DNA of 64,000 nucleotides from Septoria linicola (Eukaryota; Ascomycota; Dothideomycetes; Mycosphaerellales; Mycosphaerellaceae): contig CP099421.1 of NCBI GenBank assembly GCA_024114885.1, forward strand, positions 2,542,001 to 2,606,000, in the 5' to 3' direction. The notes below the pieces were generated by a model, which saw only the letters and a list, made by a program, of their open reading frames with translations, had not been told where the DNA came from and made no database searches. The number at the start of each line of letters is the position of its first letter. Position 1 is the stretch's first letter. Position numbers and translations under genes: made by a program. Positions 55,067 to 64,000 of this stretch are shown in pieces.

Positions 55067-57873
55067 ATGGTCAGTGACACAATGGGAGCGAGTCCGAAGA
55101 CAGGCAGACTGGGCTCTGCTTCTGAGTCACCCAAATCTGCGCACGTCTGTCAGCTGTGTAACAAGAGTTATGAGCGAGCGGACCACTTGCACAGGCACTT
55201 GGATTCACGTAAGTGATCGATCAATCAAGGTGTCTTGAGCGTCAACTGACGCTGCTCAGATCGTAATGAACGGAGTTTCAAGTGCTCAGAGTGTCCGCGC
55301 GGCTTCAATCGAAGAGACCTACTCTTACGGCATCAGGCGACGCACGCAAAGAATGCTGCAAATGGCAAGTCAGGACCAGATCGCTCTGGAGAGCGTGCAG
55401 TGAAAGCTTGCGATCCTTGTGTGATATCCAAGCTGAAGTGGTAAGTGGCATGTCCACAGCGAGCAATTGATGTACGTTGTGCTGATTATCCAGTCATAAT
55501 CAACGACCATGTCAGCGATGTAAGAAGCGCAAGGTGGAGTGCAAGACAGAGCCGCTTGATCGCGACCGCAACAAAGATCGGAGCGGCAGTACTGCCTCAA
55601 GTGCAGAGCAGTCTCGCATACAATCGTGTTCCCTGCCGTCTCCGCTGGGGACCGCGAGTACTGATGCAAGCGGTGCGATGCCGATGGCACATCCCGCAGG
55701 TTTGCATGCCGGAATGGCTCTATCGCAGCTCCAGGGAGAGCATCAGTGGGACTTGGTCAATATGGAACTGTCGATGAAGGCTGCGACCTTTTTCGACCAG
55801 ATCATGGTACCAGATTTTGCAGCATCGACATCGCTAAACTTACCTTTGGACATATTCAGCCACATGCCCGAGCAAGACTGGCTAAGCGAAGATATCGATA
55901 TCTTCGGGCTAGACTTCACACCAACGATCGATGAGGCTTTCGAGACATCCAACATGTCTCTACCTCTTGTGGGCAAGGCAGAAGCGGGTGTGCATCGTCA
56001 TGACTCTGCGCACCAGGATCGTGATGAGAGCGCACGACAGCGGCACGCGATATTCCAACGCTCACCGTGGCTTTGGAAGCCCGAAGCGAAGTCACATGCA
56101 TTCAGTGAACACAGAGATCTGCCGCTGGACGAGAGCGAGATCGATCTGAGTGCAAGCCCACATCAGCCATTTCTACCCGCGCTGAGCATGCATACCGAAC
56201 TGTCGACGCAAAGTCGTGACCGCATTTTCCAGATGGTGCTCAGAGCAGCAAAGTCGCATGTGTCAATTCCGAGATTCCCATCTGCCAAATGTCTGAACTT
56301 GCTGCTCAGAGTCGGGCTGGCCAAACGTATGGAAACTGACGCTTGGATACATCCGTACACCATCGATGCCGAGACTGCAAGGCCAGAGTTGCTCACAACG
56401 TTGATAGCAGCAGGATGCGTCTGTTTCGGCATTCCCTCTGTATCCAAGACTGGCTTGATTCTGTTCGAGATCGTTCGCGTTGCGCTCAACAGACTGATCG
56501 AGGACGACAATAGTGTGATCAGAGATCTCCAGTACCTTCAAGCTTGCATGATCTGGATCGACATCACCGCCTTCTGCGGCTACAAACGGAAGATGAAGAT
56601 CGCTGAACATAGTCTGCAGCCATTGGTGACTGCCTTAAGGCGTGCTGGTAGATTTGATCGAGTGGCCTATACTTCCAACTCTGCCGGCGATCGAAGCGAC
56701 ACTGACACCCTCGAGAACAAATGGGCCATCTGGGCCGAACAGGAATCGTACAAGCGGCTAATTCACCATCTCTTCGAACACGACATGCTGACTACAATCA
56801 CCAAAGTGCGCAATCCTTTAGTCTCGTATGCCGAGATGACGCTTCCCCTTCCAGCGTGCAGAGAGCTATGGCTGGCACCGACTGCGGAAGCTTGGAATGT
56901 TGCATTGCTGGAGAACAGCACGAGTGACAAAAAGTACTCGGAGCTTTCGTTGCGAGACTTGTTGGCCGATCATGAACTGCTTGGCTGCTTGCCGGTAACA
57001 ATTGACAAGTCAGTTGCTCGAGCCGCGCATCTGCATGGGCTAGCCGCAGAGACTTGGGGTCACTTCCAGCAATCGAGCGTTGTGAACAGCCCGTTCGCAT
57101 CCACAGCAGATGCGTCGGCAAAGCTGTGGCTTCAAACACGTCATCAAAAGCTGTAAGTGCTGTGCCGATTCGACAGTCTGCGCAATGATAGATGTCCACG
57201 AGAAGCCGTAATTGACATGCTCAGGTACCAAATGCTGCAAGCCATACGTGCGGCCGGTCGAGACTCGTCTGCTGTGACAGCCTTGCTCCACGAGTTTCTC
57301 ATGCTGAGCATGCATGTCAATCCTGACGATGTCACTCGCTTCGCCGGCAAATGTGGTGAGGCTGAAGCTCACCGGGCGTATCAGGAACTCCAAGCTTGGA
57401 GTCAGACGAAGCGAGCCAGGACCGCAATTTTCCACGCAGGGCAGGTCCTTCGACTTGGCAGAGAAGTGCCGCCGTATCAGTTACGCGGAGCAGATGCTTT
57501 CATCATCTATCATGCACTCATGGTGCTCTGGGCGTACGGAATGATGCAGCGTGATTTCGCGAGGCGGACACGAAGCAATACACCTGTTGGGAACACACTG
57601 CCGCGAGAGGATGACATACCTATTTTCTTGGACGAGAAGAAAGATGGTGCGTTGGATGCTTTCCTGTTGTTAGGCACTGGACGACCTTGTTTGCGTATTC
57701 GCCAAGCTGGCATCCGTCAGCTGCAATGCTGTGATCTGCAGCACCCGCAAGTCGTGATGCAGGTCGGCGTCCGAGTCCTGGAGGACAACTACCCCAACGA
57801 GTTGAGGAAGAACTTGCCTCAGCTGATCAAGAGTCTGTGCGAGCTGATGGGAGAGCTAGGCGTTCTCACGTGA
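55067..57873 (+). CDS. Hybrid C2H2 and Zn2Cys6 transcription factor
   Basis: Four exons: 55067-55208, 55260-55440, 55494-57152, 57225-57873 (876 residues). Introns split the second His of finger 1 and the third Cys of the zinc cluster; every junction restores the motif. Finger 1 is CQLC...H44...H48, finger 2 CSEC...H72...H76, and the binuclear cluster uses C98, C101, C108, C114, C117, C124. A Ser/Asp-rich linker is followed by the Fungal_trans-like regulatory domain (about residues 330-600) and a helical C-terminal half. Fungi keep a moderate number of such C2H2-C6 regulators. Starts at 54911 or 55082 are also possible. It stands alone on the plus strand, divergent from the permease. Confidence 0.9.
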
Positions 57874-59383
57874 AGCAGCTGATGTCTTCATGGTATGTCT
57901 CAGGCTGTCGTTAGCATCAATTAGTCGAGCAGGCATACTGGTCCAGACCTCGCGTGCAGACACTCTCTCCTGGTTGACGACGTGTTGATCGCCTACTGGG
58001 GTTCTGATGTTGAGTGCTGGGGTTCGAGCTTGGCGAGCACGGGGGCTCTTCGGTGCGTTGGCGCTGCGTGGAAGATGCCAGATGAGATCATTGTTGCACT
58101 GCATTCGGATGAGCTGTCACAACACGTGAGGTGTGAGCAATGCCGTCGGATAGCCGGGAGCTGGTGCAGTCGGGCATACGATGAAACTCGGAGCAGGCGG
58201 AGTGGAAGCCGACCGGGCTGCAGGACCCTCATATAGCCTTCGTGCAGTCGCTATAGGCACAACAGCATAGAGAAGTATGTATAGCTGCGCGGTGAGGTGT
58301 ATGTAGGTTCAGACCGGATCACATAGCCGTGACCAATGTTGTTGCTCGGGGATCTGGCTATGAATGGTTGTCACACGTGGAAGCACGCCGTGGTGCGTGC
58401 TAAGCCCAAAGGAGATGCCAAGAGATCGCGATTTCGTGCCGCAAACTCGGCTCTCCTGAGTCTTGATTGAACACGTCTGCGTCTCTGGGCAACGCCATTG
58501 ACGTTTCGGGTGAATCCTTCGACTCTTCCAAGCATGCCTATGTACTCCGGTACCTATAGGAGGCGAGCACTTTGACACTGCTGCTGACACTCAACATCTA
58601 GCGCGCGTCAAGTTGTGCGACAGTTCTAAAAACACAACCGCGTGTCCAGGCACAAACTCGTGCTGGCGGTCACAAGCACCGAGAATCTCAGCCTTGTCAG
58701 GAGCAAGACTCATCTGCACCAATCACAGCTCCGGAACGCATTTGGTACCTCACATTAGTGCTTCCTCTGGCGCCTGTCCTGCTCAATTTCCCTGCCGGTC
58801 TTGGCCTCTTTTACTTTTCTGTCTCCTGCTCCGACTGGGTGTTCCATCTCAGATTACGCTGCCGAGCCGCATCGTGAAACTCGCAGACGCGACGAATCGA
58901 CTCTGCCATCGTGCAGCGTAGCAAAAGTACACCAAGGCTATGTTGACTCGGATGGTGACCAATGTGGTGTGGTTCAGCGCCCGCAGAAACAGGGATGCGT
59001 CCCCGATTGCCCCAATTTCCCACGAGTGGCGCCAAGTAAACCCTCTGTCGTGAATAGCGCGCCTTGGCCTATAAGGATCCCCATTTGCCGTCAGACGGTG
59101 CGATAGGTAACGCCTGTGCGCCCGCTCATTGTTGCTTTGTCTGCCGCCCCGTCCCCATCGATCGAGTCGCCGGCTGATTCTCGCTACGTTCGTTCCTGCC
59201 CTTGCGGTTGATCTCACTTCTCTGCGACCCAACTTCTTCCTCGACAACGGTCGACAGTCACTCATTTGATCTTACGTTCACATTCACGACGCTCACTACT
59301 AGGAGGCAAACGCCCCTAGCCATTCCTTCAAAACAGCTTTAACTCAGCGATACCAAGCAAAACTAGTATCCACGAACCTCACG
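57874..59383. other. Intergenic, long promoter of the DUF1996 gene
   Basis: About 1.5 kb without a protein-like frame. The last 300 bases contain CT-rich stretches (for example around 59190-59280), a common trait of strongly expressed fungal promoters. No tRNA or repeat is seen. Confidence 0.5.
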
Positions 59384-60838
59384 ATGAAGGCAACGATATA
59401 CGCCGCTGCGGCGGCTCTGGCGACCTCCGCTCAGGCCGCACAGTTCGTCATGTACGTCCCAGGTGGTGACAGCGATCTCGTCGAGCGTGCCGATGCCATC
59501 GTGTCGCCAGGAGAGATCAGTGCCCACACTCACCAGATCTTCGGTGCAAGCAACGCCGCACCCGATATGACCTACGAGTCGCTGCAGAAGTCGGACTGCA
59601 GCACTGTTGGTAACGCAGCTGGCGATGGAAATGCTCAGGACAAGAGTGTGTACTGGCATCCATCCTTGTTCGCGGAAGCCAAAGACGGCTCTGGCTACGT
59701 GCGCATTCCAAGCGGAGGCCACAAGATGTACTACCGTGATGTTGGAAACGCTGCGGACAAGAAGGCGGATCCTTTCGAGTTCCCCAAGAACTTTCACATG
59801 GTCGCTGGTGACCAGACCAGACGTGTCGCAAACGAGGACAAGCAGCATCAGCTCATCACTGAATGGCTCTGCCACACCAGCGGTGGTATCAACGAGGGTG
59901 TGGACCAGAAGTCTGGCTTTCCCGAGAACCTCGAGAACTGTGACCAGTACCCAGGCCTTGGCGGATCGATTCACTTTCCTCACTGCTGGAACGGAAAGGA
60001 GCCCAAGGTCAACGACAACAGCCACATGTCCTACCCAGAAGGCGATGTTCAGGCAGGTCCTTGCCCAAGCAGCCACCCAATTCGTGTTCCACACATCTTC
60101 ATGGAGAACTTCTTCGATCTGAAGTCGGTCGCAGACAAGATCGAGCCAAACACTTTTGTTCTGTCTCAAGGCGACCCAACTGGATACGGATACCACGCTG
60201 ATTTCTTCAACGGATGGGACGAGGGCGCTATCCCAGCGCTCTACGACTCTTGCCCTCAGCCTTACTACGGAAACTCTGATATCGGCACGTGCCCAACATT
60301 CAAGGGTTTCAGCATCAAGAAGGCCGACTGCAAGCTCAAGGTGCACTACAAGGAGGACAACGACAAGCCTGGCGAGTACCTGCCAGGTTGCAACCCGATC
60401 ACCACAAAGAACCCAGCGCCAAAGATGAAGGCTGCCGAACTCGGTGTCTGCTCCAACGAGTGCGTTCCAGCAAGCGCACCAAACACTGGCAATGCCTACG
60501 ACAGCCACAACGAGACTGAGTCCGACGACAAGAAGGCACCAAGCTACAAGGCGCCATCCGTCAGTCTCCCAACCTACGGCAAGGCTACTTCTGCTGCCAA
60601 GGACAAGGCACCAGCCACCACTTTGGCAACCGCCTACTCTGCTCCATCACCTGCGGCTTACGCCAACGCTGCGGCAGATGTTGTCAAGGATGCCGCCGGA
60701 AACATTCTCTACGTCACCCAGGTCGTGACTGTCACCGCGCCAGGCTACAACAAGCGTGAAGCTGCTCCTACTCCAGCAGCCGAGCTCAAGCGCAACGAGC
60801 ACCTGCACCGTCACAGACGCCACATGCACAAGAACTAA
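59384..60838 (+). CDS. Secreted DUF1996 protein
   Basis: One exon, 484 residues. A signal peptide (MKATIYAAAAALATSAQA, cleavage probably after Ala18) precedes a DUF1996 domain from about residue 30 to 290: DAIVSPGEISAHTHQIFGASNA, YWHPSLF, GDQTRRV, ITEWLCH, HFPHCWNGK and HMSYPEGDVQAGPCPSSHP. The His/Asp-containing pattern is typical. The last 150 residues are a Ser/Thr/Pro/Lys-rich linker, a short VVTVTAPGYNKREA section, and a His-rich end (HLHRHRRHMHKN). Codon choice is heavily C/G-ending, hinting at high expression. Members occur in fungal cell walls and secretomes; the biochemical role is not established. There is no GPI-like tail. Confidence 0.93.
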   Translation: MKATIYAAAAALATSAQAAQFVMYVPGGDSDLVERADAIVSPGEISAHTHQIFGASNAAPDMTYESLQKSDCSTVGNAAGDGNAQDKSVYWHPSLFAEAKDGSGYVRIPSGGHKMYYRDVGNAADKKADPFEFPKNFHMVAGDQTRRVANEDKQHQLITEWLCHTSGGINEGVDQKSGFPENLENCDQYPGLGGSIHFPHCWNGKEPKVNDNSHMSYPEGDVQAGPCPSSHPIRVPHIFMENFFDLKSVADKIEPNTFVLSQGDPTGYGYHADFFNGWDEGAIPALYDSCPQPYYGNSDIGTCPTFKGFSIKKADCKLKVHYKEDNDKPGEYLPGCNPITTKNPAPKMKAAELGVCSNECVPASAPNTGNAYDSHNETESDDKKAPSYKAPSVSLPTYGKATSAAKDKAPATTLATAYSAPSPAAYANAAADVVKDAAGNILYVTQVVTVTAPGYNKREAAPTPAAELKRNEHLHRHRRHMHKN

Positions 60839-61846
60839 AGCTTGATTTGTCATTCACTTCTTTGGAAAGCGATTAGCAGCAGCCGTTCGATCGTTTTGTC
60901 GATGTGGACAAGAAGGAGTGAGCTAGAGAGATATTGAGAGCATTTTCATGTTGTTGCTTTTTTGTGGTTTGCGTGAGCAAGCGTTGCGAACGAGAACCTA
61001 CACAAACACACACAAACCCACATTGATGATGAAGGGATGAAAAAGCGAAGAGCGTTGGCTAGCCCAGACCAGAGAATCCAAGACACACAATACGCACACA
61101 ATTCACAGTTACTACCACCTAACATCATCAATCATTATCGACATCAAATTGGTGTGATCCGCGCATTCAACTGGAGCACACGGTGCAATTCCCCGATATA
61201 CCCCCATTTTTGCACAACAAATCATGAGATCCATCATGATGGAGGCATACGATATTCCAACGAGGCGATGATGACATTTTTGATTGCATGCGTTCTTGCT
61301 TCGAGCTTCTGCTACTGCTACTGCTGGCTAGTTGGTGTTGCATAAGACTTGTTCGATTTCTGTTGTAGATACTTTTGGCCTCATTGATATACCAAGTTTT
61401 GCCTAGATTCTCCGCCCCAAGTGCCTAGACCGCGCCATCATCAAAGTCCTTGTCAAACACATTTCACCTGCCAGGTGAATCCCCACATGCCGACGACTCA
61501 TTTCTTCAGCACTTGTCGCTCTGCAGAGCAGGTTGAAGCGGTCGTGTCTCAGCAATTTCTTGGACTCATTACAGGCAAAACGTGGTTGGCACAACGTCGT
61601 CCCGAATCTGCCGCATAGCTACCCGGTCGTTGACTTTGACTCCCACAGTATGATAAACAGACCATGGCAGCCATCTGTAGCGCGCGATCAAAAGCAACAC
61701 TGTCGCGTGGTCGCAATTATCAAATTCTTCTTACTAGCGTGGCAAAGCACGACGCTCACGGCGCTACCTCATTGAGCAACGTGGGTATCTAAGGGACATG
61801 TCGCACTCACGCGATAGCACAATTTCCACCACCACAAATCTCCTCT
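60839..61846. other. Intergenic, no gene seen
   Basis: 3' regions of the convergent DUF1996 and CocE-like genes. Only short frames and a few short CTACTG/CTGCTA runs near 61310 are seen. Confidence 0.5.
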
Positions 61847-63673
61847 TCACAACGGCACAAGAGGCAGAATGATACTTCTCGGGTGCTCTGGCCCAACATG
61901 AATTCGATGCTCGCCCTTGTTGCGCTCGTGCTCGGGTCTAGGCTCTGACCAGGCCTTGTATTCAGCAATGCTGGGGAATTGTCCGGAAATCTGCGACAAG
62001 TATCATTAGCGCTTTGACAGATTGACTACATGCGTAGGACAACTGACCTGGACAGAAATCGCCTCGCCTTCGTCAAAGTCCACTCCCATCGCCTAGATGC
62101 CGATTTCGAGCTTCACGATCTCACCTGGCGTGATCTTCTCTTCCTTTTCGTGAGGGTGGAAAGGGAAGTTGGGATGTATGCTTCGCTTTGGGTCGAAAGC
62201 TCGGTGGCTCGCTCGCAGAACGCCTACGCTGCCGGTGTGCAGATTCGTGCTCTGCCGTTGCTTTTCTGAAATCTCGGCAATGGAATTGACTGGTGCTGCG
62301 TGAAATCGGAAGCACAGGTGTAGCAGAAGCTCTCCTTCCTTGGCTCGCTTGCGCAGATGCACAAACACATTCATGTCATTGTGATCAGGCGCAGACATGT
62401 AAAGAATTGCCTTGGGTAGTCCAATGAGTCTGGTCTTTTCTTGGAACTTTAGGGTGAAGTCTGCGATAGAGTGGCTGTCCTCAGAGTTATACGTCACTGT
62501 CGCAGGTGAATCTGCTGGAGAGCTATTCAGAGTGTTGTTGTGCAGGAAGAACTCCTTGTACTCCGTGCTCGGGATGGGGAAGTCCGAGTATGGAATGTTA
62601 TCGATCGCAGCTCTGTCACCGAACTGAAGAGCAGACCAGCGGATCTTTGGCGTCTTCTCGATGAAATCATTTGGGGTGTTCTTGAGGAACAGGTCAAAGT
62701 ATTCATGCAGCTCTTTATCTGCATGATCATCGCAGTAGAGCTCGTACCACTCTTGGTGGCTGGACCATCTGATCCATTTCTTATCGTGTGGCACTTCCAG
62801 ATAGCCACGGACGGCACCCATGGTATGCATCGAGCTCAAGTCGGAACCTGAGATGCACACCGGACATTTGACCTTGGTCATGTCTGCTCTTTTATCGTTC
62901 CAGTACGCATTGGCAGTAGGACTCCGTCTGTACATTTCCGCGAAGTCCTCGACTCCGGAGTTGCCTTTGATGATCTCTCGAGTGATCAGGTCGAAATTGG
63001 ACATTGAGAAGACACCACCTCTGCAGAATTGCTCACGGAACAAATCACCAGAACCTTCCCAAGGTGCAATGGCAGCCAATGAGGGCGGTTGTAGCTGAGC
63101 AGTGTGCCATTGTATGATTGCCAAGGCAGAATTACCAGCCATGCCGACTTTGCCATTGCACCAAGTCATCTTCGCAAGCGCTTCGATCACATCATATGCA
63201 TCTTCTGCATCTTGCGAGCCCATAATGGGTATTTGACCATCACTGTTGCCCGTGCCTCTGGAGTCCACAGAAATGATGGCATAACCTCTTGGACACCACT
63301 TGAGAGGATCTAGCCCCTCAAATTTCTCTATTCCAGACAAGTCCTCCTTCTTGACGCAGCACTGCCAGACGGTCATAGGCAACATTTCGAGAGCGCTATA
63401 CTTCTTGCCGTAGCAGCTCCAGCCAATGATCGCAGGAAGTGTCTCTTGCCAGTCAGCAGGTCTGTAGATGTCGACATATAGCCTGCAGCCATCGCGAACG
63501 ATGATCTCTACGTCGTGATCGATTCGGATATCGCTTTCGAGAGGTTTGGCATTGTAGCCATTCCAGCCTTTGGGCAAGATTTCTGTTTTGCCGGGATGGA
63601 AGCCTTGATAATTGTTGACTCCGATTTCAGGCCTCCCAATGGCCTTGTAGGCGATTTGTACTGGAACGGGCAT
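61847..63673 (-). CDS. CocE/NonD-family hydrolase with in-frame TAG
   Basis: Exon 62048-63673 runs from ATG (63673) and exon 61847-61990 follows after a GTCAGT...CGCAG intron. The alpha/beta-hydrolase has DSRGTGNSDG, the nucleophile elbow GMAGNSALA with Ser182, PPSLAAIAPWEG, and the helical lid with RADMTKVKCPVCISGSDL containing the likely Asp; it ends in a jelly-roll domain. A TAG at 62093-62095 interrupts the frame just where homologues have the EIGIW-x-x-G pattern; past it the frame continues for 62 residues (AMGVDFDEGEAISVQ / ISGQFPSIAEYK) to the usual family end. So it yields either a 526-residue truncated product or a 589-codon readthrough product. Members hydrolyse acyl esters or peptides. 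A 5' leader intron may occur at 63674-63813. Confidence 0.75.
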
Positions 63674-64000
63674 GTTACTGTGAGGCAAGACGGGACCAAA
63701 TAATTCTAATATCGCTCTCAATGCTCATAAGAGTGTACGTGAGTGGGAATAGTTGCATGAAGAAGAGCTTCTGTGGCGGGACTTGAACTACATTTTGACC
63801 TACCTGCGCGACCGTCATGAGCTCTGCCATGCCCGCATCAGTTGCCGATGGAGTGAACGGGGACGTATGGAACAAATCATGCACGATAGCTTGTGGGCAT
63901 GTGAGGGAACGCAATGCCAAATTGGAAGTGGAATCAAGTCAATTGACAACAACCCGTCCACCCTTTCCGCTGCATCGCCCTCAGTTTCCGAACATGCTTC
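63674..64000. other. Upstream region of the CocE-like gene, right edge
   Basis: The frame here is open but carries no ATG in phase. A GCGCAG/GTAGGT donor at 63813 paired with the TCACAG acceptor at 63678 may form a leader intron. The region runs off the window. Confidence 0.4.

Overview
The window is nuclear DNA of a filamentous ascomycete. Genes lie on both strands, are interrupted by short (about 50-65 base) GT-AG introns with CTAAC/CTGAC-like branch sites, and encode fungal-specific families (Zn2Cys6 regulators, DHA1 and ACS-type MFS carriers, DUF1996, Sgf73, Snx41, Tti1). The gene repertoire and style suit Dothideomycetes (Capnodiales-like), but no rRNA or marker gene is present to prove it. 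I found no tRNA, rRNA, CRISPR, transposon or viral sequence.

Left part (1-24 kb) is mostly housekeeping: mitochondrial BolA protein (bol3), a possible small Cys/His-rich protein, tti1 head-to-head with sgf73, a relic of a class-V aminotransferase, the sorting nexin snx41, a repeat-rich ORF, CCT8, a 1547-residue helical-repeat protein, a tail-anchored protein, and two tandem genes with degenerate J-like modules, the second broken.

Middle part (22-42 kb) holds an MFS carrier, a divergent CAX-type exchanger, a Gly/His-rich protein, a Zn2Cys6 factor, the mRNA guanylyltransferase, two more MFS carriers, a multi-exon gene of unknown function, and the 51-kDa complex I subunit.

Right part (42-64 kb) looks accessory: a ferric reductase gene with five apparent +1 shifts, a PhyH dioxygenase divergent from a shortened FAD monooxygenase, a cupin, a Zn2Cys6 regulator convergent with an ACS-type permease, a hybrid C2H2+Zn2Cys6 regulator, a secreted DUF1996 protein and a CocE/NonD hydrolase with an in-frame TAG. 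The 46-58 kb block (two oxygenases, cupin, two regulators, permease) has the shape of a small catabolic or metabolite-processing cluster without a backbone synthase.

Exon coordinates were derived by hand from splice signals and reading-frame continuity; every multi-exon model given as complete sums to a whole number of codons.
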